The notes: a model not told the origin generated them from the letters alone. A stretch of DNA of 64,000 nt from Saccharicrinis sp050589685 (GCF_050589685.1 NZ_JBNGOS010000003.1:62001-126000), one strand, 5' to 3'. Shown: positions 26,823-34,747, counted from the stretch's first letter. Numbers and translations are program-made.

Positions 26823-27545
26823 TCAAATCGGATGTGTAAAAGTAAATTGCGTTCCAACATTCAGCTCACTTTTTAATCTAATTTGACCACCCAATAATTC
26901 CACCATAGTTTTTGCGATCGACAGTCCCAGGCCGGTTCCTCCCATGTCGGCAAAATGTTGGTTCGAGAACCGAATGGCCTTGGTTTGCTTTATCTCCTCC
27001 CGCCGCAGTCTCCCGTTGTACCGGGATTATGTATTGGAGGTTCGTCATGAGCATTGCAAGTACAATAATACAAGGCATTACTGAAACGAAGCATATTATC
27101 GTTCTGGTGAGTTGAAGTGATGCAACGAAGTGCCTTGTTTTAAAGTAATTTCAATGTGTAATAGAATTTCTAATGCATATTGCGGGTTGAAAACAAACAC
27201 CAATCACAAGTTGCCTAAAAGCAAAGTCATGACAATAGAAAAAATGAAAATCAGTTTAGTTTGATTCTGGGCACGCTCCTTTAGATAATCCGAATACATA
27301 AAACCCTCAAGACTAAAGTCCTGATCTAGCATACCTAAACTCACAAACACCTCACCAATGTGTTGCCATCGTGCTTTGTACATATATCCAATTTCCACAA
27401 ATTGAGGCTGAATCAATTCCTCCATCTTCCGGGCCTCATACATAAGTTCTTCCGCGGTAAGGCAATCACTATATTTATTTATAATAACTTCACGTTTATG
27501 ACGCATTGCATATTGCCAACCTTTGATATGTGTTGGCATATTTAC
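26823..27545 (-). pseudogene. Remnant of a sensor histidine kinase with NMT1/THI5-type sensor domain
   Basis: Two parts of one kind of protein lie in order on the minus strand. At 27204-27539 a 111-residue frame matches the end of a periplasmic NMT1/THI5-like binding domain (HIKGWQYAMRHKREVI, VEIGYMYKARWQHIGEVFVSLGML, SLEGFMY) followed by one membrane helix (LIFIFSIVMTLLLG). At 26823-27020 another frame encodes the end of a histidine kinase ATPase domain: HFADMGGTGLGLSIAK, then VELLGGQIRLKSELNVGTQF. Linker, dimerisation domain and most of the ATPase domain are absent, as is the N terminus: an in-frame stop lies at 27552-27554. The best reading is a kinase gene lost through internal deletion and decay. 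Family assignment of both parts is confident; the history is inferred. Confidence 0.72.
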
Positions 27546-27567
27546 TTGATCTCAACCATATATTAAA

Positions 27568-27981
27568 CTATAAACTGGCCCAAATACGAGCGAGCGAGCT
27601 GCCCGGAGCGTCAATCTTTAAATCCAAAAAATACCCAAACGGCGTTTGGGCCACTTCAAAATCCGAATTTTCCAGTCTTTTTTGGGCTGCATCAAATAAA
27701 TCTTTTGTAAAACCGCTTGACGCCTTACTTTCGGACAGATGAGCAAATGAATGCAAAACCACGCGTTTGGTGTCATTTTTTCTAGCCGTCCATTTTAAGT
27801 GATTCACCAGCTTTTTCTCCCGACTCAACAAGTCCTTATCCTCATCGTCTTTTTCCACCTGAATAAATGCCAGGATAGAGTCACTGAAGCTCTTTCCCTC
27901 ACCCGGGTCTGGGGCATCGTCCAGGTTTTGCACCTTAGGACAATATGAAAAGCTATTTACAAACAAAACCAACACTTTCAT
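27568..27981 (-). CDS. Stand-alone threonyl-tRNA synthetase editing-domain protein (archaeal type)
   Basis: A 137-residue protein covering just the archaeal-type ThrRS editing domain (tRNA-Thr_ED family), which has the D-aminoacyl-tRNA deacylase fold. The start MKVLVLFVNSFSY is the first strand, RVVLHSFAHLSESKAS carries the conserved active-site region, and EVAQTPFGYFLDLKID is the C-terminal conserved strand. No catalytic synthetase domains are attached. In archaea the domain removes serine wrongly attached to tRNA-Thr; free-standing bacterial copies are presumed trans-editing factors, but their role is not established. It lies 94 bases beyond the ftcD stop on the same strand, so it may share the hut transcript. 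Confidence 0.8.
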   Translation of the reverse strand: MKVLVLFVNSFSYCPKVQNLDDAPDPGEGKSFSDSILAFIQVEKDDEDKDLLSREKKLVNHLKWTARKNDTKRVVLHSFAHLSESKASSGFTKDLFDAAQKRLENSDFEVAQTPFGYFLDLKIDAPGSSLARIWASL

Positions 27982-28075
27982 AACACGTTAACACGAACAT
28001 CATTTTATTAACAGAACGAATCACAAGTATAATAAAAAACACAGTAAAAAATTAACTAAGCCTGAATTTAGATCG

Positions 28076-29785
28076 TCACTGTTCAAAAAATCCATGTTCA
28101 ACCAAATTCAGGATCTCGACCTCCATCTTACTTGCCTTTTCAACAATAGACTTACCTTCAGACAAAACTTCTCCAACAAAGTTTTTATCATTAAGATCTT
28201 TGGCATTGATTTTAACGTTTAGCCAGGCACCTACCACACCACTGCGCGCGCTGATAGCGCCAACCCCGGCATCGGAAATTGAATTTGGATTTCCAACTTT
28301 GGCCATCTCCAACATCACCTCCATCGAATTGCAGCATAACTGCATTGTTTTAAAAGGAACCTCAATAGCATATTTTGTTGCACGCTCAATGGCGTCTTGT
28401 CTGGATTTTATTTCCTCTTCGGATTTTTTGGGCAACTGAAAAGCATCCATAATCATATTAAAGGCACGGGTATCTTCATCCACCATTTTTAACAACTCGT
28501 CGTGAAAACGCTTTCCTTTTTCTGCCCATTCAGAAAATTCCTCAACGCGATCATCCCAGCCTCTTTTATGTGAGGATAGATTGGCAACCATGGTTCCCAA
28601 CGCAGCGCCAACAGCACCCAGGTATGCCGATACAGACCCTCCTCCCGGTGCGGGTGACTCGCTTGCTGTTTCATGAACAAAGTCGGTCAGGCTCATGTCC
28701 ACCAGCTTTTTTTTGTTTTTGTTCGACTCCTTCTCCAGAATATATTCAATAATCTTCTTATCCGCTTCAAAAGGATATAATTCATCCAATCCAAGAGACT
28801 TTACTGCTATTTTAATTATTTCCTTATCGGAAATACCGGTCGATCTCCTTTGTTTTTTAAGGAAATATTTACCTGCGTCTATCATTGCCTGCAAAGGGAC
28901 AACCCCCACCAATTCCGAACCTGTTACTCGGAGTCCGTTTGCGGTTGCTCTTTCACATGCCGTATCAAAAGCCTTGTGCATACTTGTGACTGCGATATCT
29001 GTAAGGTTTAAGGAAATTTGGGCAATCCCGTATTCCTCAATATACCAACCAATTCCTTTTACCGACTTCAACAAACCTGGTTCGTTAACCGGATTGCCTT
29101 TTCCGTCTTTTATAATCTTTCCAGTCAACGTTCCTCCTTCGCGCTTTACACGGCCTCGCTCCCGAATATCAAAAGCAACTGTATTTGCCCTGCGAATACT
29201 GGTTGTATTTAAATTTACGTTATACGCGATTAAAAAATTCCGTGCGCCAACGGCAGTGGCCCCGGACTTTTGCGTTTCCTCATCCCACTGGCGCGAGCCA
29301 AAATCAGGTTTCCATTCGTTGCTCTGAATCCTTTCGCCCAAAGCTTCATACTCTCCTTTCCTGCATTCTGCCAGGTTTTTTCTAACTTTTATTTGTGCTG
29401 CACTCTCGTAACAATATATAGGTATATTTAATTCATTCCCTATTCGTTTGGCTAACTTAAGCGCATATTTAACCACTTCATCCATGGTAATATTGGAAAC
29501 CGGAACCAACGGACAAACGTCTGTAGCACCAAAACGAGGGTGTGCACCTTTATGTTTACGCATATCAATAAGCTCCCTGGCCTTTTTAATTGCCTGAAAT
29601 GCAGCCTCCAAAACCTCATTGGGCGTCCCTACCATGGTAACAACCGTTCGATTGGTTGCTTTACCTGGATCAACATCAATTAAACTAACCCCTTCTACTT
29701 TTTTTATTTCGTCGGTAATTTGATTAATTACATTCATATCGCGTCCTTCGCTAAAATTGGGGACACATTCTATTAATTGCTGCAT
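28076..29785 (-). CDS. ftcD: Bifunctional glutamate formiminotransferase/formiminotetrahydrofolate cyclodeaminase
   Basis: A 569-residue fusion. The N-terminal part (about 1-330) is the formiminotransferase with catalytic His82 in HKGAHPRFGATDV; the C-terminal part (about 360-565) is the cyclodeaminase with ETASESPAPGGGSVSAYLGA. Together they move the formimino group of N-formimino-L-glutamate to tetrahydrofolate and release ammonia, the last stages of histidine degradation. The gene starts three bases after the stop of hutI, so the two form an operon. Histidase and urocanase genes are not in the window. The overall length agrees with the two-domain enzyme. Confidence 0.96.
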   Translation of the reverse strand: MQQLIECVPNFSEGRDMNVINQITDEIKKVEGVSLIDVDPGKATNRTVVTMVGTPNEVLEAAFQAIKKARELIDMRKHKGAHPRFGATDVCPLVPVSNITMDEVVKYALKLAKRIGNELNIPIYCYESAAQIKVRKNLAECRKGEYEALGERIQSNEWKPDFGSRQWDEETQKSGATAVGARNFLIAYNVNLNTTSIRRANTVAFDIRERGRVKREGGTLTGKIIKDGKGNPVNEPGLLKSVKGIGWYIEEYGIAQISLNLTDIAVTSMHKAFDTACERATANGLRVTGSELVGVVPLQAMIDAGKYFLKKQRRSTGISDKEIIKIAVKSLGLDELYPFEADKKIIEYILEKESNKNKKKLVDMSLTDFVHETASESPAPGGGSVSAYLGAVGAALGTMVANLSSHKRGWDDRVEEFSEWAEKGKRFHDELLKMVDEDTRAFNMIMDAFQLPKKSEEEIKSRQDAIERATKYAIEVPFKTMQLCCNSMEVMLEMAKVGNPNSISDAGVGAISARSGVVGAWLNVKINAKDLNDKNFVGEVLSEGKSIVEKASKMEVEILNLVEHGFFEQ

Positions 29786-29788
29786 ATA

Positions 29789-31048
29789 TTAAATATTTAA
29801 GGGTTTTTTAATTATTTCTCCGTTAATAATCATGGTATCGATCTTATTTTCCCCATAGTAATATGGAATATACGCTATATTGGGAATTTGCTTTGTAATA
29901 ATCAGATTGGCTTTTTTACCAACCGTTATCGATCCTAACTCACTTTCTACACCCATAGCATAAGCACTGTTGATTGTGACCGCATTAATGGCCTCGGCAG
30001 GTAACATTTTATAAAGGATGCTGCCCATGGAGATAATGAACTGCATATTGCCAGAAGGCGATGAACCCGGGTTAAAGTCGGTAGCCAATGCCACTGGCAA
30101 GCCTGCAGAAATCATTTTGCGCACAGGTGCATATTTCATATTTAAAAAGAAAGCAGCCCCCGGCAAAACCGTTGGCATCGTTTTCGAATTCAATAAGGAT
30201 TCAATCTCAGCATTCCCAACAAATTCCAAATGATCAACAGAGCGCGCATTGTGTTTTACACCCACTTGAACTCCACCGGAATAATCCAACTCGTTAGCAT
30301 GAATCTTAGGAGCCAGGTTATATTTGGCGCCTGCTTCCAATATTTTATCGGTTTCTTCAACTGTGAAGAATCCTTTGTCACAGAATACGTCGATATAATC
30401 GGCCAGTTCCTCCTTGGCCACTGCAGGAATCATCTCATCAATAACCAATTTCACATATGCTTCCCGGTTATCTTTATATGTTAAGGGTAAGGCATGTGCT
30501 CCCAAAAAGGTAGACTTAACGGTAAGCGGACTAAGCTCTTTCATCCTCTTTATAACCCGGAGCATTTTAAGCTCGGTTTCGATAGAAAGACCGTAACCGC
30601 TTTTTATCTCCACAGCCCCGGTTCCCCAGCAAATCAGCTCTTCAAGCCTGCCCATCGCCTCTTCAATAAGTTGATCTTCGGAGATTTTCTCCATAGCCAT
30701 AGAAGAATTCAGAATACCACCACCTCGCCTGGCAATCTCCTCGTACGAAAGGCCTTTTATTTTATCTATGTATTCTATTTCCCTTGTTTTGGGGAATACC
30801 AAATGCGTATGCGAGTCGCACCAGGCTGGCAATATAGTTTTGCCCGTTGCATCAATTTCCTCATCATAGTATTGAATAGGTAACGCCTTCATGCTGCCAA
30901 AGTCTGTTATAATATCACCTTCGATTAGCAAATAGGCATCTTCAATGCTATTCAAAACAGACATGTCTTTTCCGGAACGAAACATCAATTTTGAGTCTGT
31001 CACAATTCCGGTAAGCTCCTTAATGTTTTTTATTATGGTAGTTTTCAA
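29789..31048 (-). CDS. hutI: Imidazolonepropionase
   Basis: A 419-residue amidohydrolase-superfamily enzyme that opens imidazolone-5-propionate to N-formimino-L-glutamate, the third step of histidine degradation. Metal ligands are His80 and His82 in CDSHTHLVFP, the His in KIHANEL and the Asp in ATDFNPGSSP. EIKSGYGLSIETELKMLRV is the typical substrate-binding stretch. The frame begins with TTG at 31048, giving MKTTIIKNIKELTG, which fits the start of homologues better than the next ATG at residue 22. It is directly followed by ftcD. No HutC regulator or hutH/hutU is visible nearby. Confidence 0.95.
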   Translation of the reverse strand: MKTTIIKNIKELTGIVTDSKLMFRSGKDMSVLNSIEDAYLLIEGDIITDFGSMKALPIQYYDEEIDATGKTILPAWCDSHTHLVFPKTREIEYIDKIKGLSYEEIARRGGGILNSSMAMEKISEDQLIEEAMGRLEELICWGTGAVEIKSGYGLSIETELKMLRVIKRMKELSPLTVKSTFLGAHALPLTYKDNREAYVKLVIDEMIPAVAKEELADYIDVFCDKGFFTVEETDKILEAGAKYNLAPKIHANELDYSGGVQVGVKHNARSVDHLEFVGNAEIESLLNSKTMPTVLPGAAFFLNMKYAPVRKMISAGLPVALATDFNPGSSPSGNMQFIISMGSILYKMLPAEAINAVTINSAYAMGVESELGSITVGKKANLIITKQIPNIAYIPYYYGENKIDTMIINGEIIKKPLNI

Positions 31049-31313
31049 AACAAGATATTTTAGGAACCATTTATAATATGATAAAATTAAAAGGAGATTG
31101 TCCCATTCTCAATGATAACGGTCATCAAACACGGTTCAGATTCAACAATTTGCATGTTTTTTCGCAGGTTCAAACTATTGTAAGATTTATTTTAAATTAT
31201 TTTCAGGCGCCAACCTATTATATATCCTGCACAATATCTGAAACTTACGGTCATATGAAGATATCTCCATTTGTTAAAAAATGATAAAAAAGACATTGGA
31301 GTATAAAAATATA

Positions 31314-31343
31314 TTGACATCTGACCCATATGGTTGTAATTTG
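31314..31343 (+). promoter_or_regulatory. Promoter of a candidate small RNA
   Basis: TTGACA (31314-31319), a 17-base spacer and TAATTTG (31337-31343) form a promoter that resembles both the general bacterial and the Bacteroidota consensus. No protein gene starts downstream before the terminator at 31435. Confidence 0.5.
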
Positions 31344-31348
31344 CGTGT

Positions 31349-31466
31349 AATAAAAATGCTCTCCTGGTCCCCAATAATAGGAACATTCAAAATGTGTGTG
31401 AGGTTTAGGTTAGTTTTTTAGAATGTTTCCGTATGCCTGTCTGTCCTAAGACAGGCTTTCTTTTTT
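31349..31466 (+). ncRNA. Candidate small RNA of about 118 nt
   Basis: The interval lies between a good promoter (31314-31343) and a strong intrinsic terminator (31435-31466) on the + strand and has no credible reading frame. The RNA can fold: GGAACATTC (31380-31388) pairs with GAATGTTTCC (31421-31430) through a nine-pair stem with one bulged base, closing a loop rich in G and T, followed by the terminator hairpin. The 5' part has an unpaired CTCTCCTGGTCCCC stretch that could bind other RNA. I do not recognise it as a known family. Confidence 0.5.
31435..31466 (+). terminator. Intrinsic terminator upstream of the LMW phosphatase gene
   Basis: GCCTGTCT, loop GTCCTA, AGACAGGC gives a perfect eight-pair stem followed by TTTCTTTTTT. 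It ends a + strand transcript that starts in the preceding gap, since the nearest upstream gene is on the other strand. Confidence 0.85.
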
Positions 31467-31477
31467 ATAATCTGCGG

Positions 31478-31485
31478 TATTTTTG
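31478..31485 (+). promoter_or_regulatory. Candidate -7 box of the LMW phosphatase/kinase operon
   Basis: TATTTTTG matches TAnnTTTG, lies just downstream of the terminator and 22 bases before ATG 31508, giving a short leader. Confidence 0.5.
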
Positions 31486-31507
31486 TATTTTTCCAAAAAC
31501 TTCACTC

Positions 31508-31984
31508 ATGAGTAAAAAGAAAATATTATTTGTTTGTTTAGGAAACATATGTCGCTCACCAAGTGCCGAAGCCGTGATGAAAGCCAAATTGGAAGCACAT
31601 GGTTTAAGCGAAAAGTATTTTGTTGATTCTGCAGGAATAACCGGATACCACGAAGGCGACCCAGCAGATTCGAGGATGCAGCAACATGCTTACCGAAGAA
31701 ACTACACACTGACCAGTATTAGCCGCCCGATTACAACACCAAAGGATTTTCTTGAATTTGATTATATTATTGGCATGGACCAGCAAAATATGAATGACCT
31801 GAACGCCCTGGCGCCAAACAAATATGATCATTCTAAGCTCAGCAAGATGACCGATTATTGCAATAATTTTCAGCACGACTCTGTACCAGATCCCTATTAT
31901 GGCGGTGCAGCAGGTTTCGAATTGGTATTGGATTTGTTGGAGGATGCATGCGAAGGATTAATTAAAAAATTAGAAAGTGAATGA
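31508..31984 (+). CDS. Low-molecular-weight protein-tyrosine-phosphatase family protein
   Basis: From ATG 31508 the protein has 158 residues, the usual family length; the 25-residue upstream extension of the frame spans a terminator and is rejected. The P-loop CLGNICRS holds nucleophile Cys10 and Arg16, and the general acid Asp lies in VPDPYYGG. Members dephosphorylate tyrosine phosphate or small phosphate esters. Its last eight bases overlap the start of a fructosamine kinase-family gene. Some bacterial LMW-PTP relatives act as ribulosamine/erythrulosamine 5-phosphatases and are encoded beside such kinases, so the true substrate here may be a glycated amine rather than phosphotyrosine. Confidence 0.92.
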   Translation: MSKKKILFVCLGNICRSPSAEAVMKAKLEAHGLSEKYFVDSAGITGYHEGDPADSRMQQHAYRRNYTLTSISRPITTPKDFLEFDYIIGMDQQNMNDLNALAPNKYDHSKLSKMTDYCNNFQHDSVPDPYYGGAAGFELVLDLLEDACEGLIKKLESE

Positions 31985-32825
31985 AGCTTTAATCAATCGG
32001 ATTTCCGGTATTGTCAATGAGGATATTGTTGGAAGCTTATCACAAGGTGGAGGATGCATTGCCAACTCTCAAATCATCAAAACAGCATCGGGCAAAGCTT
32101 TTTTCTTAAAACAAGGATTCTCCAATGGCATGTTCCCTTGCGAAGCCAATGGATTAAAAGAATTAGAGAAATCAGCCTCCATCAAAACCCCCAAAGTGGT
32201 AGCGGTTGACGAAGACTTTTTATTGTTGGAATATATTGAACAAGGCGGCAAAAGCAGGGAAGCCATGTTTAATTTTGGCTGTAGCTTTGCGCAGATGCAT
32301 CAATACACAGGGAGCAACTTCGGATTTTATGAAGATAATTTTATCGGGGCAACTCCCCAAATAAACTCCCCCAATGAAAACTGGTTAGACTTCTACCATG
32401 AAAAGAGATTACTATATCAATACAAATTAGCTGAAAAAAACGGTTATGCCAATACCAGCCTTAAAAACAAATTTAAGAGTATTGAACGGCAACTACCGGA
32501 AATCCTTTCAGGTTCCGAAGAACGTCCATCTCTTTTACACGGGGATCTATGGGGAGGAAACTACCTGATCGACAGCAGCGGGAATGCAGTGCTAATTGAT
32601 CCGGCGGTTTATTACGGTCATCGCGAGGCCGACCTGGCGATGACCAAACTGTTTGGTGGATTCTCAGGCGAGTTTTACAAAGGATATCAACAGACGCTGC
32701 CTTTAAAAGATGGTTACACATATCGGGAGAACATTTATTTGCTGTATCACGTCTTGAACCACCTCAACCTATTCGGCACAGGATACTATTCCCACGCAAT
32801 TCAATTAATGGATTTTTACTTATAG
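31977..32825 (+). CDS. Fructosamine kinase family protein (ketosamine 3-kinase)
   Basis: A 282-residue cytoplasmic kinase of the fructosamine-3-kinase family, related to aminoglycoside phosphotransferases. The catalytic loop LLHGDLWGGNYLID and metal-binding LIDPAVYYGHREADLAM are intact, as is the N-terminal GGGCIANSQII nucleotide-binding turn. It phosphorylates the third carbon of sugars bound to amines, which makes the adduct fall off and repairs glycated proteins; bacterial forms prefer ribulosamines or erythrulosamines. It starts with GTG inside the end of the LMW phosphatase gene, so the two are translationally coupled. A hairpin follows seven bases after its stop. Confidence 0.93.
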   Translation: MNEALINRISGIVNEDIVGSLSQGGGCIANSQIIKTASGKAFFLKQGFSNGMFPCEANGLKELEKSASIKTPKVVAVDEDFLLLEYIEQGGKSREAMFNFGCSFAQMHQYTGSNFGFYEDNFIGATPQINSPNENWLDFYHEKRLLYQYKLAEKNGYANTSLKNKFKSIERQLPEILSGSEERPSLLHGDLWGGNYLIDSSGNAVLIDPAVYYGHREADLAMTKLFGGFSGEFYKGYQQTLPLKDGYTYRENIYLLYHVLNHLNLFGTGYYSHAIQLMDFYL

Positions 32826-32831
32826 CAAAAA

Positions 32832-32855
32832 AGTCCGCCAAAAAACTGGCGGACT
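32832..32855 (-). terminator. Convergent terminator between fructosamine kinase and cytidylate kinase-like genes
   Basis: AGTCCGCCA and TGGCGGACT form a perfect nine-pair stem with a six-base loop. On the minus strand seven T residues follow, so it best ends the cytidylate kinase-like gene; the fructosamine kinase gene may use the same stem. Confidence 0.85.
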
Positions 32856-32878
32856 CATACTTTCACATCCATTAAATC

Positions 32879-33577
32879 TTACACAAAACCACGCGTTTCA
32901 GCAATAATCACTATCAACTCAACAATTTCATCATCGGTCATTTCCTTGCAATTAAAGAAAATATCGTAAAACTGGACATCGGGAACCCCCTTTTCGAAGT
33001 AAGCCCTAAACATGGTTCTTCTCCTATCCATATCCTGACATTCGCGCTTGGCTTCCGACATGGTTTTTCCATACTTTTTGCTGACAATCTCTGCCCTCCA
33101 TTCTAAAGGAGCTATCAGCTTAACATGGAACGATTTCTTGAAGTTTTTGGTGATAGCTTCTGCGGCCCTACCTACGATAACCACATTACCTTCGCTTGCC
33201 GCGGAGTGAATAAAATTAGCAATCGTATTGTTGATCTTGGCATCACTGGGGTAGTACGTGTCGGAAAAAAACAACGCAATATTCTCAAAAAAGCTCCGGT
33301 TTTTATATTCTGCCAAGTCCTTAACCAACGAAGGGGTTAGCTTTAGTTCCCTGGCCGACTCTTCCAGAATCTCTTTGCTGATCCATCTCCATTTCACGTC
33401 CTTTCCTTCTCTCCTTAATCGTTCGGTAAGAACATTGGTAAGGTGTTGACCAATTCTTTTTCCGGGGCATCCATATTCCCTGGAAATAGTAATTACAGGG
33501 CCATCGGAAACAGGAGCCTTTAATTCATCCGCTTTTCCTACCCTTTCTCGCATATACTTTAAAAATACATTATCCAT
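32879..33577 (-). CDS. Cytidylate kinase-like family protein
   Basis: A 232-residue P-loop NTPase of the Cytidylate_kin2 family. The nucleotide-binding start is ITISREYGCPGKRIGQHL, a Walker A variant, with VVIVGRAAEAI in the middle and an RAYFEKGVPDVQFYDIFF region near the end. The family resembles CMP kinase but is distinct from the true cmk enzyme, and its physiological substrate is not established. The start is ATG 33577; the frame can be extended to a TTG at 33592. It stands alone, ending at a strong terminator. Confidence 0.82.
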   Translation of the reverse strand: MDNVFLKYMRERVGKADELKAPVSDGPVITISREYGCPGKRIGQHLTNVLTERLRREGKDVKWRWISKEILEESARELKLTPSLVKDLAEYKNRSFFENIALFFSDTYYPSDAKINNTIANFIHSAASEGNVVIVGRAAEAITKNFKKSFHVKLIAPLEWRAEIVSKKYGKTMSEAKRECQDMDRRRTMFRAYFEKGVPDVQFYDIFFNCKEMTDDEIVELIVIIAETRGFV

Positions 33578-33668
33578 GGTGCTACGGTTCAATAGGTTAT
33601 TATAGCAATAATATAACGAGAAAAAATTGATTGAGCAAAAAAAAGAAGGTAAGAATTTAACAATAAAA

Positions 33669-33696
33669 AAAGGATAGATGGAAACATCTATCCTTT
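33669..33696 (-). terminator. Orphan minus-strand terminator hairpin
   Basis: AAAGGATAGATG, tetraloop GAAA, CATCTATCCTTT is a perfect 12-pair stem; on the minus strand it runs into a T-tract. No annotated gene lies directly upstream of it on that strand. Confidence 0.65.
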
Positions 33697-33916
33697 ACCC
33701 TTAAAATCAGCTTTGTTAAATCTAAATCTATGAAAAAAAATCTACACAACAAATATAGACCAAAGTTTAATGAAAGAACATCAAAATAAGTTAAAGCGTG
33801 TTAATTACGCATTTGATGTATTTTAATGGCAGAAATAGCTGAATACGTTGGTGCTTTGAATCAGGCAGCAATAGCATATTTTGCACTATTGCTTTAGCAA
33901 ACCATCTATTTTTTAT

Positions 33917-33924
33917 TATTTTTG
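33917..33924 (+). promoter_or_regulatory. Candidate -7 box of the ribbon-helix-helix gene
   Basis: TATTTTTG matches the Bacteroidota -7 consensus and lies 26 bases before ATG 33950. It falls inside an upstream extension of the frame, supporting the downstream start. Confidence 0.5.
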
Positions 33925-33949
33925 CGCTAAATACATAGGAATTAAGCTA

Positions 33950-34216
33950 ATGGCCAAAAAGGGACGTAAAAACATCAACAAGCCTGTTCAAAAAACTCGT
34001 GCAGCAGTACTCCGAAGAAATCACCGTACTTCGTTCTTGCTCAACGAAAAAGAAAAGGAGGCCATGGAATGGTACTGCAAAAAAAACAGAATCAGCAACA
34101 AGTCGAAGTTTATGCGAGAAACTTTAATGAGAGCCGTAATGGATCATTTTATGGACGACTATCCTACCTTATTCGACAAAAAAGATATGGATCAGTTAAT
34201 TATTGGATCAAAGTAG
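33950..34216 (+). CDS. Small basic ribbon-helix-helix-like protein
   Basis: An 88-residue protein starting at ATG 33950 (the frame extends to a TTG at 33881, but a promoter box lies in the extension). The first 25 residues are strongly basic (MAKKGRKNINKPVQKTRAAVLRR as two short pieces of Lys/Arg). RTSFLLNEKEKEAMEWYCKK followed by NRISNKSKFMRETLM has the strand-helix-helix look of CopG/Arc-type DNA-binding proteins. The C terminus is acidic and aromatic. It may be a dimeric DNA-binding protein, perhaps a chromosomal or regulatory factor; no toxin partner is present. Its end overlaps the convergent flavodoxin gene by nine bases. Confidence 0.6.
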   Translation: MAKKGRKNINKPVQKTRAAVLRRNHRTSFLLNEKEKEAMEWYCKKNRISNKSKFMRETLMRAVMDHFMDDYPTLFDKKDMDQLIIGSK

Positions 34217-34687
34217 TTTAACCCATTTTTCTAATCTGTAATCCGTTAAATCCGGCTCATTATCCTCATCCAAAGCCAGGCCTACAAATTTCCCGCCCAC
34301 AAGAGCCAAAGAATCTGAAAAATCGTATTCCTCCGAGGGCCAAGCACCTACAAACTCGCAACCCTTGTTCTTTATTAATTCGTATAATTTGCCCATCCCA
34401 TTGCAAAAAGTATCGGGATATGTAAATTGATCCCCAAGACCGAACATGGCCACTTTTCTACCCTCCAAATTGCATTCTACCAGAGTGTCAACGAAAGTCT
34501 CAAAATCATCCTGTAAATTACCTACCCCCCAGGTAGAAGTTCCTAAAATCAGGAAATCGTATTTTTCAATATCGGGTTGCGTGGCCTGCTCCACGGGATT
34601 CAATTCGGAACCGGAAATAAGTCCTGCCAATTTTTCGGCTACAAATCTCGTATTGCCAACCGATGAACCGTAAAAAATACCTGTCAT
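34208..34687 (-). CDS. fldA: Flavodoxin
   Basis: A 159-residue long-chain flavodoxin. The phosphate-binding loop of FMN is GSSVGNTRFVAEKL at the N terminus, LGTSTWGVGNLQDD is the 50s loop with an isoalloxazine-stacking Trp, and GLGDQFTYPDTFCNGMG the 90s loop with a stacking Tyr. It shuttles electrons in the cytoplasm, replacing ferredoxin when iron is scarce. The gene overlaps the 3' end of the ribbon-helix-helix gene on the other strand by nine bases. No iron-responsive site was recognised upstream. The family assignment is firm. Confidence 0.95.
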   Translation of the reverse strand: MTGIFYGSSVGNTRFVAEKLAGLISGSELNPVEQATQPDIEKYDFLILGTSTWGVGNLQDDFETFVDTLVECNLEGRKVAMFGLGDQFTYPDTFCNGMGKLYELIKNKGCEFVGAWPSEEYDFSDSLALVGGKFVGLALDEDNEPDLTDYRLEKWVKLL

Positions 34688-34747
34688 AGTTTTTGTTTTT
34701 TTGATTGGTTAAACACCGGGAAGATAGGAAAGTTTAATTAAGTGGTT

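Larger units (their letters stand above)
33593..33949. other. Intergenic region with a minus-strand terminator and possible short transcript
   Basis: No protein gene is supported here. The region holds the hairpin at 33669-33696, a minus-strand TATATTTG box at 33750-33757, and the + strand promoter box of the ribbon-helix-helix gene. The first two together could define a transcript of about 80 bases on the minus strand. Confidence 0.5.

Noticed and set aside
26912..27115. A 67-codon + strand frame over the kinase remnant
   Set aside because: The opposite strand explains the sequence as the end of a histidine kinase; the + frame has no recognisable features.
28695..29327. A 210-codon frame opposite ftcD
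   Set aside because: It is the antisense shadow of a strongly conserved enzyme; its composition shows no protein features.
31078..31284. A 68-codon + strand frame upstream of the candidate small RNA
   Set aside because: No family resemblance, no promoter signal and it ends before the small RNA promoter.
31433..31507. N-terminal extension of the LMW phosphatase
   Set aside because: It covers a terminator and a -7 box; the P-loop position fits the ATG at 31508.
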